The position numbers and the translations under genes are program-made. The notes beneath the pieces were generated by a model. It ran no database searches, had not been told where the DNA came from, and was given only the letters and a program-made list of their open reading frames with translations. 64,000 nucleotides of DNA from Altererythrobacter sp. (GTDB lineage: Bacteria; Pseudomonadota; Alphaproteobacteria; Sphingomonadales; Sphingomonadaceae), in the NCBI GenBank assembly GCA_017308255.1, contig JAFKFN010000009.1, forward strand, positions 1 through 64,000, written 5' to 3'. Positions 6,547-14,757 of the stretch are shown here, piece after piece. How positions within the stretch are numbered: the first letter of the stretch is position 1; each line of letters opens with the position of its first letter.

Positions 6547-8766
6547 ATGGCTTCTTCCCCCGAGCCAATTCGACAAACCTCTCGCCGCACTCCCCGCTGG
6601 TGGCGCCGGACGCTTGTCGCCTCGCGCAGGCTGAATTTCTACCGCGCGCTGGAGATTGCCGCCGCGGCCGCCCTGGTGGTCATGCTGATCAGCTCGTACC
6701 TGGTGCTGGCCGAGGGGCCGGAACCGAACAGGCCGGTTCCTTCGATCCAGGCGGCGGCGATGCTGGTGGGGACGCTTATCCCCGCGCTGGGCCTGATCGT
6801 GCTGGCCGGCCGCCGCATCGCGATCCGCCGCGCGGGCGGGACCAGCGCGCGGCTGCATGTCAGGCTGGTGTTCTTTTTCTCGCTCGTCGCGGCGATTCCG
6901 ACGCTGCTGGTGGCCGTTTTCGCCAGCGTGCTGCTGCAATCGGGCCTCGGCTTCTGGTCCAATTCCCGCGGGCTCCTCGAAAGCGCCAACCAGCTCGCAC
7001 GCGGTTATTATGAGCAGGCGCAGGATGACGTGCGCCTGGAAACCGAGATCATGGCCGACGACCTGCGCGACTATCTGCGCCAGGTCAGCATCGCCAGCAT
7101 CGATTTTCGGGACAATTACGGCTATCAGGCCGTCTATCGCGGCTTCAGCGAAAGCGCGATCCTCCAGCAGGCATCCGATGGCGGGATGCGCATCGTGGCG
7201 ATCGTCGATCCGGCGGAAGATACCGCGCGGCAGCGCATCACGCCGGAAACGCTCAACCGCCTGAGGCAGGGCGAACAAGTCGTCATCACCGGCAGCTTCC
7301 AGCGGATCGAGGCGATAACCCTGATCGACCGGCAGGCGCGGCTCTATCTGTACAATGCGCGGCAGGCGAACCCGGAAGCCCTTTCGCTTTACCGGAACGC
7401 GGGCACTGTCCTGAAGGATTACGAAGGGCTGACCCAGCGCGCGCGCAAGCTGCAATTGAACTTCAACCTGATGCTGTTCGGCGCCTCGCTTGCCCTGGTC
7501 TGGCTGGCGGTGTGGTTCGCGCTGCGCTTCGCCGACCGGCAGGTGAAGCCGCTAGCCGACCTGGTCACCGCGGCGCGCGAGGTGGGCAGCGGCAACTACG
7601 CCCTGCGCGTGGGCGGGCGCACCGGGGCTGACGAGATCGGCCTGCTCAACCGTGCCTTCAACCGCATGACGGCGCAGATCGAGCGACAGACCGATGCGCT
7701 GATCGGCGCGAACCAGCAGCTTGCGGAGCGGCGCGCGTTCATCGAGACGGTGCTGCAATCGATCACCGCGGGTATTCTTTCAGTCGATCCGGAAGGCCGG
7801 ATCCTGCTGATGAACAATTCGGCCCAGCAGCTGCTTCTCGAACGGACCGGGCCGACTCCGCTGGGCCTGGAGCTGGAGCAGGCCGCGCCGCAGATCGCCG
7901 CGCTCGTCCGCAGCGGTGCCAGCAGCGGCATCGTCCAGTACAGCAAGCATGGCGAGTTGCTGACGCTGGCGGTCAAGGTGGCGTCCGTCACCGAAGGGCA
8001 CGTGATCACGTTCGAGGACATCACCCGCCAGCTGCTCGATCAGCGGCAGGCCGCCTGGTCGGATGTCGCCCGACGCATCGCTCACGAGATCAAGAACCCG
8101 CTGACCCCGATCCAGCTGGCGGCTGACCGGCTGAAGCGCCGCTATCGCAAACAGATCGAGCAGGACGGCGAATTGTTCGAGGAACTGACCGGCACGATCG
8201 TGCGCCAAGTGGGCGACCTGAGGAAGATGGTGGACGAATTCTCCTCGTTCGCTCGGCTGCCCAAGCCGGTGTTCCGGCAGGAGGACGCGGTCGACCTGGT
8301 GCGCCAGGCGATGTTCCTCCAGGAAGTGGCGCATCCCGAGATCACTTATACCTTTTCCGCTGCCGAGGCGGTGCCGCCGATCGGGTGCGACCGGCATCAG
8401 TTCGGCCAGGCGATGACCAACGTGCTCAAGAACGCCGCCGAAGCCATCGAAGCCCGCGCGCGGGAAGCGGATCTGGATTTCCGCGGGCGGATCGAAGTGG
8501 CCGCCGAAGTGGACGACAGGTTCCTGACCCTCTCCGTCACCGACAACGGCGTCGGCCTGCCGCAAGGGGGGGAGAGCATCATGGAACCCTATGTGACCAC
8601 GCGCGAGAAGGGCACCGGCCTTGGCCTCGCGATCGTGAAGAAGATCGTGGAGGAGCACGGCGGGGAACTGCATTTCGCCGCCGCACCGGGCGGGGGCACC
8701 TGCGCGACCTTGCGTTTCGCCCGCGATCCGCTGGCGGCCGGCGCCGGCAGCGAGGCGGCCGAATGA
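6547..8766 (+). CDS. ntrY: Sensor histidine kinase NtrY
   Basis: A 739-residue membrane kinase of the NtrYX system, which responds to nitrogen and, in several alphaproteobacteria, redox or envelope conditions. The N-terminal half has several membrane helices flanking a periplasmic region. Next come a HAMP segment (FADRQVKPLADLV), a PAS domain, a HisKA box ARRIAHEIKNPLTPIQL with the phospho-accepting His, and an HATPase domain with N-box NVLKNAAEAI, G1 DNGVGLP and G2 GTGLGLAIVKK. The C terminus is short and Ala/Gly-rich. It is followed 31 bases later by ntrX; no ntrB or ntrC is adjacent, unlike the usual alphaproteobacterial ntrBCYX cluster. Confidence 0.93.
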   Translation: MASSPEPIRQTSRRTPRWWRRTLVASRRLNFYRALEIAAAAALVVMLISSYLVLAEGPEPNRPVPSIQAAAMLVGTLIPALGLIVLAGRRIAIRRAGGTSARLHVRLVFFFSLVAAIPTLLVAVFASVLLQSGLGFWSNSRGLLESANQLARGYYEQAQDDVRLETEIMADDLRDYLRQVSIASIDFRDNYGYQAVYRGFSESAILQQASDGGMRIVAIVDPAEDTARQRITPETLNRLRQGEQVVITGSFQRIEAITLIDRQARLYLYNARQANPEALSLYRNAGTVLKDYEGLTQRARKLQLNFNLMLFGASLALVWLAVWFALRFADRQVKPLADLVTAAREVGSGNYALRVGGRTGADEIGLLNRAFNRMTAQIERQTDALIGANQQLAERRAFIETVLQSITAGILSVDPEGRILLMNNSAQQLLLERTGPTPLGLELEQAAPQIAALVRSGASSGIVQYSKHGELLTLAVKVASVTEGHVITFEDITRQLLDQRQAAWSDVARRIAHEIKNPLTPIQLAADRLKRRYRKQIEQDGELFEELTGTIVRQVGDLRKMVDEFSSFARLPKPVFRQEDAVDLVRQAMFLQEVAHPEITYTFSAAEAVPPIGCDRHQFGQAMTNVLKNAAEAIEARAREADLDFRGRIEVAAEVDDRFLTLSVTDNGVGLPQGGESIMEPYVTTREKGTGLGLAIVKKIVEEHGGELHFAAAPGGGTCATLRFARDPLAAGAGSEAAE

Positions 8767-8797
8767 TTGCCTTTTCGTTTCGATGGGAGTTGATTTG

Positions 8798-10180
8798 ATG
8801 GCGCTCGATATCCTTGTCGTCGATGACGAACAGGACATCCGGGAACTCGTCGCCGGCGTGCTGAGCGATGAAGGCTACGATTGCCGCACGGCGGCCGACA
8901 GCACCACGGCGCTGCGCCTGATCGACGAACGACGGCCCAGCCTGGTGCTGCTCGACGTGTGGCTGCACGGCAGTGCGATGGACGGGCTGGAAGTGCTCGA
9001 TGCCATCAAAGTGCGCGAGCCGCAGCTGCCGGTAATCATCTTTTCCGGCCACGGCAATATCGACACCGCCGTTTCCGCGATCGGCCGCGGGGCGGCGGAT
9101 TTCATCGAGAAACCGTTCGAGGCGGAGCGCCTGCTGCTGCTGGTCGCCCGCGCCACCGAGACGGAGCGGCTGCGGCGCGAGAACGCCCGGTTGCGCGAGG
9201 GCTTCGGCTCGGCGGAGGAATTCACCGGCAATTCCAGCGCGATCAATACCGTGCGAGCCACCTTGAAGCGCGTGGCCAATACCGGCAGCCGCGTGCTGAT
9301 CTCCGGCCCGGCGGGATCGGGCAAGGAAGTCGCCGCACGGCTGCTGCACAGCTGGAGCCCGCGGGTCGACAAGGCCTTCGTCATTGTCAATTCGGCGCGT
9401 ATCACGCCCGAGCGCTTCGAGCAGGAGCTGTTCGGCGAGGAAGCCGATGGCAAGCTGGTGCTTCCCGGGCTTCTGGAAATGGCCGATGGCGGCACGCTCT
9501 ATTTCGACGAGATCGCCGATATGCCGCTCAGCACCCAGGCCCGCATCCTGCGCGTGCTGACGGAACAGAGCTTCGTGCGCGCGGGCGGCAACCGGCAGAT
9601 TCGGGTGGACGTGCGCGTGGTGTCTTCCACCGCCCGCAACCTGGAGAAGGAGATCGCCGAGAAGCGCTTCCGCGAGGACTTGTTCTACCGGCTCAACGTC
9701 GTTCCGCTGGCTGTGCCTTCGCTCGCCGCGCGGCGTGACGATATCCCAGCGCTGGCCGATCATTTCTTCACTCGCTACGCGCGGGAGCAGGGCCTGTCCG
9801 CGCCCGAGCTGTCGCCCGAGGCGCTGGCGGCGCTCCAGGCTTATGACTGGCCCGGCAACGTCCGCCAGTTGCGCAACGTGGTCGAACGCACGGTGATCCT
9901 CGCCCCGCGCGACCGCATGGGGCGCATCGAGCCGGACATGCTGCCGGAGGAGATCACCGGCGCCTCGTCGGACAACGGCGTCGGCATTTCCGCGCTGATG
10001 GGCGTCCCGCTTCGCGAGGCCCGGGAGAGCTTCGAGCGCGAATATCTGCGGATCCAGATACGCCGGTTCTCGGGCAATATCTCCAAGACGGCGGGGTTCA
10101 TCGGCATGGAACGCTCTGCCCTGCATCGCAAGCTCAAGCTCCTTGGCATGAGCGAGCGGGGCGTGGCGGCCGAAGAGTGA
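8798..10180 (+). CDS. ntrX: Response regulator NtrX
   Basis: 460 residues in the order REC (1-120, phospho-acceptor Asp53, Lys105), AAA+ ATPase (about 140-380, Walker A GPAGSGKE at 170, Walker B GGTLYFDE around 231) and a Fis-type HTH (NISKTAGFIGMERSALHRKL). The loop that carries GAFTGA in sigma-54 activators is replaced by EEADGKLVLPG (214-224), so contact with sigma-54 is unlikely; this loss is usual in alphaproteobacterial NtrX. The start is the ATG at 8798 behind GGGAG, giving MALDILVVDDE; the codon at 8783 is in frame but less well placed. Partner of NtrY. Confidence 0.93.
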   Translation: MALDILVVDDEQDIRELVAGVLSDEGYDCRTAADSTTALRLIDERRPSLVLLDVWLHGSAMDGLEVLDAIKVREPQLPVIIFSGHGNIDTAVSAIGRGAADFIEKPFEAERLLLLVARATETERLRRENARLREGFGSAEEFTGNSSAINTVRATLKRVANTGSRVLISGPAGSGKEVAARLLHSWSPRVDKAFVIVNSARITPERFEQELFGEEADGKLVLPGLLEMADGGTLYFDEIADMPLSTQARILRVLTEQSFVRAGGNRQIRVDVRVVSSTARNLEKEIAEKRFREDLFYRLNVVPLAVPSLAARRDDIPALADHFFTRYAREQGLSAPELSPEALAALQAYDWPGNVRQLRNVVERTVILAPRDRMGRIEPDMLPEEITGASSDNGVGISALMGVPLREARESFEREYLRIQIRRFSGNISKTAGFIGMERSALHRKLKLLGMSERGVAAEE

Positions 10181-10332
10181 GCCGCGGGAACCAGTCGTTC
10201 CATTTCCTGTTTGCCGAAGGACGAGCCAGACTCTAGGTTCGGGGCAGACGTCGGTTGTCCGCTTGCTGTCGCATCCGGGCACCAGAATGCGGATCGCGCA
10301 ATGCGGCCCGCCAACAATGAGGAGTCAGTTGA

Positions 10333-10899
10333 ATGACCAAGGGAACCCTGACGGCTCGTGCCCGTCCCGCGCCGGAGCCCGTCGCGCCGCCTGCCGGCAA
10401 CGGGGGCAATGGCAAGCCCGCCAATCTGCAGGATCTGTTTCTCAACCAGCTGCGTCGCGACAAGACGCCGGTGACGATGTTCCTGGTCAAGGGCGTCAAG
10501 CTCCAGGGTATCGTTACCTGGTTCGACAATTTCTCGATCCTGCTGCGGCGCGATGGCCAGTCACAGCTGGTCTACAAGCACGCGATTTCCACGATCATGC
10601 CCGGCGTGCCGGTGGATGCGGAGCAGTTTGGCGCCGGGAGTGATGGCGGCAAGAAGCAGCGCCTGCTCCAGGATATCTTCCTCTCGCGCGTGCGCGATGC
10701 CGGGGTCCAGGTGACAATGTTCCTGGTCAACGGCGTCATGCTGCAGGGGCGTATCGCTGCTTACGATCTGTTCTGCATGCTGCTCGAACGCGAAGGCTTC
10801 GTGCAGCTCGCCTACAAGCACGCGGTCTCCACGATCCAGCCCGCCGCCCCGGTCGACCTGACGGCCGATCTGGGCGACGATGAAGGTGACGGCGCCTGA
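10333..10899 (+). CDS. hfq: RNA chaperone Hfq with two tandem Sm domains
   Basis: 188 residues with two complete Hfq domains, at 31-90 and 111-170, exactly 80 residues apart and joined by a Gly/Lys linker, then an acidic tail (GDDEGDGA). Both carry the Sm2 signature (YKHAISTI and YKHAVSTI) and the LQD...FL start. Domain 1 keeps rim-like NQLRRDK and VKLQG. In domain 2 these become SRVRDAG and VMLQG, so the basic rim and the Lys31-equivalent are lost. The assembly is presumably three chains forming a pseudo-hexamer for sRNA-mRNA pairing. I recall tandem Hfq being reported for Novosphingobium. The start is the ATG at 10333 behind GAGGAG. It is coupled to hflX. Confidence 0.93.
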   Translation: MTKGTLTARARPAPEPVAPPAGNGGNGKPANLQDLFLNQLRRDKTPVTMFLVKGVKLQGIVTWFDNFSILLRRDGQSQLVYKHAISTIMPGVPVDAEQFGAGSDGGKKQRLLQDIFLSRVRDAGVQVTMFLVNGVMLQGRIAAYDLFCMLLEREGFVQLAYKHAVSTIQPAAPVDLTADLGDDEGDGA

Positions 10900-12230
10900 C
10901 CAACGGCGAGGACATCGAAGGCGAAGTCAGCCGCGGCGCGCGGGCCCTCGTCGTCTGTCCCGATATCCGCTCGCGCCGCAGCGCGCAGGACCCGGAGGCG
11001 CGGCTTGAAGAGGCCAAGGGGCTGGCGCAGGCGATCGGCATCGTGGTCGCGGACGCCTTCGTCGTCCCCGTACGCGATGTGCGTGCCGGCACGCTGTTCG
11101 GCGAAGGGCAGATCGCGCGCATCGCCACGGAATGCGAGCAGGAACAGGCGGAGCTGGTCATCGTCGATGGCGCGCTCACCGCGATCCAGCAGCGCAATCT
11201 GGAGGAGAAGCTGGGCCGCAAGGTCATCGACCGGACTGGGCTGATCCTGGAAATCTTCGGAGAACGCGCGGCGACGGCGGAAGGCCGGCTGCAAGTGGAA
11301 CTGGCTCATCTCGATTACCAGCAGAGCCGGCTCGTGCGCAGCTGGACCCATCTGGAGCGTCAGCGCGGCGGCTTCGGCTTCCTGGGCGGCCCCGGCGAAA
11401 CGCAGATCGAGGCGGACCGGCGGATGATCCGCGCACGCATGGGCAAGCTGCGCCGCGAGCTGGACCAGGTGCGCAAGACTCGCGAGCTGCATCGCCAGCG
11501 GCGGGGCAGGGCGCCCTGGCCGGTGATCGCGCTGGTCGGCTATACCAATGCGGGCAAGTCCACGCTGTTCAACCGGATGACCGGGGCCGGCGTCATGGCC
11601 GAGGACCTGTTGTTCGCCACGCTCGATCCGACGATGCGCGCGATCGAGCTGCCGGGGGTGGAGAAGGCGATCCTCTCGGACACCGTGGGGTTCATCTCGG
11701 ACCTGCCGACGCAGCTCGTCGCGGCGTTCCGCGCCACGCTGGAAGAAGTGACGGCGGCCGACGTGATCCTGCATGTGCGCGACATAGCCAATCCCGACAG
11801 CGCCATGCAGAAGCGGCAAGTGCTGGACGTTCTGGCCACGCTGGGCATCATCGAGGGGGAGGGGGCCGAGCCCACGATCCCCGTGATCGAGCTGTGGAAC
11901 AAATGGGACCTGCTCGATCCCCGGCGTCGCCAGGAGCTCGAGGCCATCGCGCAAGGCGATCCCGATGTGCTGCCGATCTCGGCCGAGACGGGATACGGCG
12001 TGGACGCCTTGCGCGCCTTGCTTGGGGAACGGCTCACACGCGGCGCGCGGCTGCATTCGATCACCGTTCCGGCAAGCGACGGCGCACGCATCGCCTGGCT
12101 GCACCGGCATGGCGAAGTGCTGGCAGACAATGAAGCCGGCGAGGGCGACGGAGGCCCGCTGCGGCGCATCGACGTGCGGCTTACCGACAAGGAATGGGGC
12201 CGCTTCGAAGCGCTCGAGCCATCCGGCTGA
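10896..12230 (+). CDS. hflX: Ribosome-splitting GTPase HflX
   Basis: 444 residues if translation begins at CTG 10896. The N-terminal HflX domain includes [16 protein letters not shown], which lies upstream of the first ATG/GTG/TTG codon in frame (GTG 11043), so a start there would remove part of the conserved fold. The CTG overlaps the hfq stop (CTGA) and has GAAGGTGA (10882-10889) at proper distance; in-frame stops at 10881 and 10887 bar any earlier start. The G domain shows [23 protein letters not shown] and SAETGYG. HflX splits stalled or heat-damaged 70S ribosomes. The gene is cotranslated with hfq and convergent with mazG. A sequencing error near 10890 would be the alternative explanation for the start. 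Confidence 0.88.
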   Translation: MTNGEDIEGEVSRGARALVVCPDIRSRRSAQDPEARLEEAKGLAQAIGIVVADAFVVPVRDVRAGTLFGEGQIARIATECEQEQAELVIVDGALTAIQQRNLEEKLGRKVIDRTGLILEIFGERAATAEGRLQVELAHLDYQQSRLVRSWTHLERQRGGFGFLGGPGETQIEADRRMIRARMGKLRRELDQVRKTRELHRQRRGRAPWPVIALVGYTNAGKSTLFNRMTGAGVMAEDLLFATLDPTMRAIELPGVEKAILSDTVGFISDLPTQLVAAFRATLEEVTAADVILHVRDIANPDSAMQKRQVLDVLATLGIIEGEGAEPTIPVIELWNKWDLLDPRRRQELEAIAQGDPDVLPISAETGYGVDALRALLGERLTRGARLHSITVPASDGARIAWLHRHGEVLADNEAGEGDGGPLRRIDVRLTDKEWGRFEALEPSG

Positions 12231-12239
12231 GGCGACCGC

Positions 12240-12998
12240 TCAGGCTTCCTCGCGCTTGACCTGCTGCCAAAGCGCTTCCTGCCGATCCAGCGGCAGATCC
12301 GCGAACCGGCCTTCCGCCCTATCCTCCATGGCGCGATAACGGCGTTCGAACTTGTCGTTTGCCGCGCGCAGCGCTTCTTCCGCGCCGATGCCGTAAGCGC
12401 GCACGAGATTGACCGCTGCGAACAGCAAATCCCCGGCTTCTTCCAAACGCTTGTCGGGCGAAGCTTCCTGAAGCTCGCAAGCCTCTTCAGCCAGCTTGGC
12501 GGCCGGTCCGGCGGGATCGGGCCAGTCGAATCCTTCGCGCGCGGCGCGCTTTTGCAGCTTCTCGGCCCGTAGCAGCGCCGGCAGGCTGCGGGCGACGCCG
12601 TCCATCGCACTCTTGGCGCCTTTCTGCGCACGCTCGGCGGCTTTGAGCGCCTCCCAGCGTTGATCGCGCGCTTCGCCAGGTGGCGGCTCGTCACCGAAGA
12701 TATGCGGATGGCGGGCTTCCAGCTTGTCCGAGATCGCCCGGGCGACGTCGTCGAAGGCGAACTGGCTGGCTTCTTCGGCGATGCGGGCCTGGAACACCAC
12801 CTGGAACAGAAGATCGCCAAGTTCATCGCGTATGTCATTGATATCGCCGCGCGTCACCGCGTCGGCGACTTCATAGGCTTCCTCGATCGTGTGCGGCACG
12901 ATGGTCTCGAACCGTTGCGCTCGATCCCATTCGCACCCGCCCACCGGATCGCGGAGCCGGGCCATGATGCGGAGGAGGCGGTTGAGCTGTTCGGACAT
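12240..12998 (-). CDS. mazG: Nucleoside triphosphate pyrophosphohydrolase MazG
   Basis: 252 residues, two all-alpha MazG repeats. The first contains CEWDRAQRFETIVPHTIEEAYEV and the metal-binding EExxE...ExxD pattern (ELGDLLFQVVF); the second has KLAEEACELQEA and EEAGDLLFAAVNLVRAYG. It hydrolyses (d)NTPs to monophosphates and is thought to clean the nucleotide pool and modulate ppGpp responses. The start is the ATG at 12998; I see no clear ribosome-binding site, but the leader is strikingly AT-rich. It is convergent with hflX, 9 bases beyond. Confidence 0.93.
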   Translation of the reverse strand: MSEQLNRLLRIMARLRDPVGGCEWDRAQRFETIVPHTIEEAYEVADAVTRGDINDIRDELGDLLFQVVFQARIAEEASQFAFDDVARAISDKLEARHPHIFGDEPPPGEARDQRWEALKAAERAQKGAKSAMDGVARSLPALLRAEKLQKRAAREGFDWPDPAGPAAKLAEEACELQEASPDKRLEEAGDLLFAAVNLVRAYGIGAEEALRAANDKFERRYRAMEDRAEGRFADLPLDRQEALWQQVKREEA

Positions 12999-13007
12999 GT
13001 TAGGATG

Positions 13008-13021
13008 ATAATAGATATTAT
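13008..13021. promoter_or_regulatory. AT-rich palindrome upstream of mazG
   Basis: ATAATA-GA-TATTAT is a perfect inverted repeat 9 bases upstream of the mazG ATG in otherwise GC-rich DNA. It may contain a -10 element for a transcript with a very short leader, or be an operator. Confidence 0.35.
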
Positions 13022-13049
13022 GTTAAATAAGGGAAGCTGTTCCGAGGGA

Positions 13050-13220
13050 TCAGTGCCCTATCGCGACGAAGACCCCGGCCACCACCAGAAACACCGTTGC
13101 CCACGCCAGCGCCATCATCAACGTCTTCTTCATGTCGATCCGCTGGGCCCGGAAAGCGCTGAGAGCCAGGATCAGCCATCCGGCCAGCGCAACCAGCGAG
13201 ATCCAGCTGATCTGGGTCAC
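13050..13220 (-). CDS. Small two-helix membrane protein at the end of the metG operon
   Basis: 56 residues, starting with GTG 13220, which overlaps the stop of the MBL-fold gene as GTGA. It has two hydrophobic helices, WISLVALAGWLILALSAF and LMMALAWATVFLVVAGVFV, separated by the basic loop RAQRIDMKK, so the loop is probably cytoplasmic. Length, coupling and clean membrane topology support a real gene. Function unknown; similar two-helix proteins close this operon in sphingomonads, as far as I recall. Confidence 0.7.
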   Translation of the reverse strand: MTQISWISLVALAGWLILALSAFRAQRIDMKKTLMMALAWATVFLVVAGVFVAIGH

Positions 13221-13984
13221 GCGACCAGCACCATGCCGTCATAGCCGACCACGACACCTGGCGGCAGTTCGCTGGAAAGCGTGGCGTAATCCATGCTCTT
13301 GTCGAGATGCGTCAGCACCGTGGTCTGCGCGCCACATTGGCGCGCCATGTCCAGCGCCATCGCCAGGCTGGCATGCGTCGGATGCGGCTCGCGGCGCAGG
13401 CAATCGGTCACCAGGATGTCGATGCCGTCGAACAGGGCCAGCATCGCATCGGTAACTTCACTAAAGTCTGTCGCGTAAGCTATTGATTTTCCGTCAGCAT
13501 CGAAGCGATAGCCGGTACTGGATGTGGGGCCATGCGGCATTTCCACCGAGCCGACCGCGAAGCCGGCGTGGATCTTGACCACGTCGAGCGTTTCGAGCTG
13601 AACGATCGTCGGATAGCCATAGCGGCCGGCGAAGACATAGCCGAACCGTTGCCGCAGGCTGCGCGCCGTTTCCGCGGAAGCGAAACCGGGCAACGGTGCA
13701 TTGCGGCTGAAGCGCATCGGCCTCAGGTCATCGATACCGTGACAATGATCCGCGTGGTCGTGCGTCCAGAAGACCCCGTCCACTTTCTCGATGTCGTTGG
13801 CGAGCAATTGCTGCCGCAAGTCTGTCGAGGTATCCACCAGCAGGCGGGAGCCCTCGTTGCTTTCGACCATGATCGAGACGCGGGTGCGGCGGTTCCTGGG
13901 CTCCTTCGGATCGCACTCGCCCCAGTCATTGCCGATGCGCGGCACGCCGGTCGATGTTCCGGAACCGAGCATCACCAGCTTCAC
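13217..13984 (-). CDS. MBL-fold metal-dependent hydrolase, PhnP/RNase Z-like
   Basis: 255 residues. Metallo-beta-lactamase fold: GSGTSTGVPRIG at the N terminus, metal motif THDHADHCHGID, later MPHGP (His), YATDFSE (Asp) and LTHLDKSM (His). This arrangement resembles PhnP cyclic phosphodiesterase and related proteins that follow tatD in many genomes. The start is GTG 13984, overlapping the tatD stop (GTGA); upstream in-frame sequence is tatD in another frame. The substrate is not predictable; PhnP acts on cyclic phosphoribose, but no phn genes are present here. Confidence 0.85.
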   Translation of the reverse strand: MKLVMLGSGTSTGVPRIGNDWGECDPKEPRNRRTRVSIMVESNEGSRLLVDTSTDLRQQLLANDIEKVDGVFWTHDHADHCHGIDDLRPMRFSRNAPLPGFASAETARSLRQRFGYVFAGRYGYPTIVQLETLDVVKIHAGFAVGSVEMPHGPTSSTGYRFDADGKSIAYATDFSEVTDAMLALFDGIDILVTDCLRREPHPTHASLAMALDMARQCGAQTTVLTHLDKSMDYATLSSELPPGVVVGYDGMVLVA

Positions 13985-14757
13985 GGAACGGCCTTTCGGA
14001 ACAAGTTGTAGAAATTGCGCGTGGTCCGCTCCGCCAGCATCTCCAGGCTTTCGCCCCTCAGGCCGGCGACGAACTCGGCGGTGGCGCGAACATAGGCCGG
14101 CTCGCAAGTCTTGCCGCGATAAGGCACGGGCGCGAGGAAGGGGCTGTCGGTTTCCACCAGCAGCCGGTCCGCCGGGATCGCCGGGGCAAAGTCCTGCAAT
14201 TCGCGGGCATTCTTGAAAGTCACTATCCCTGAAAGCGAGATCGTGAGCCCCAGTTCCAGCACCTTGTGCCCGAAATCGGCCGAAGCGGTGAAGCAGTGGA
14301 TGAGCGCGGGGAAAGCGCCCTTCTCCATCTCCTCGGCCAGAATCGCGGCAGTATCCTCTTCCGCGTCGCGGGTATGGATGACCAGCGGCAAGCCCGTCTG
14401 CCGGGCGACCGCGATATGACTGCGAAAAAGCGCGCGCTGCACGGCGCGGTCTGACTTGTCGTAATAATAATCGAGCCCGCTTTCGCCCAGGCCGATCACT
14501 TTCGGATGCGCGGTGGCCTCGAGCAGAGCCGCCTCGCCCAGATCGGCGTGCTGTTCGGCTTCATGCGGATGAATGCCGACGCTGGCCCAGACATCGGGCT
14601 CCCGCTCCGCCGAGGCGACCACCGCTTCCCATTCGCTGCGCCGGGTGGAAATGTTGAGGAAGGCCCCCACCCCGGCTTCCCGCGCGCGGGCCAGCACGGC
14701 GGGCTGATGCTCGACCAGCCCGTCGTAGTTCAAGTGGCAGTGGCTATCGACCAGCAT
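13981..14757 (-). CDS. tatD: TatD family metal-dependent deoxyribonuclease
   Basis: 258 residues of the amidohydrolase-type TatD fold: VDSHCHLNYDG, GIHPHEAE, GLGESGLDYYYD, VIHTRDA, LIHCFTA and ETDSPFLAPVP supply the expected metal ligands. TatD proteins are 3'-5' exonucleases/DNases linked to DNA quality control and repair. The ATG at 14757 shares its A with the metG stop (TGATG), indicating coupled translation. It is followed by the MBL-fold gene with a 4-base overlap. Confidence 0.92.
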   Translation of the reverse strand: MLVDSHCHLNYDGLVEHQPAVLARAREAGVGAFLNISTRRSEWEAVVASAEREPDVWASVGIHPHEAEQHADLGEAALLEATAHPKVIGLGESGLDYYYDKSDRAVQRALFRSHIAVARQTGLPLVIHTRDAEEDTAAILAEEMEKGAFPALIHCFTASADFGHKVLELGLTISLSGIVTFKNARELQDFAPAIPADRLLVETDSPFLAPVPYRGKTCEPAYVRATAEFVAGLRGESLEMLAERTTRNFYNLFRKAVP

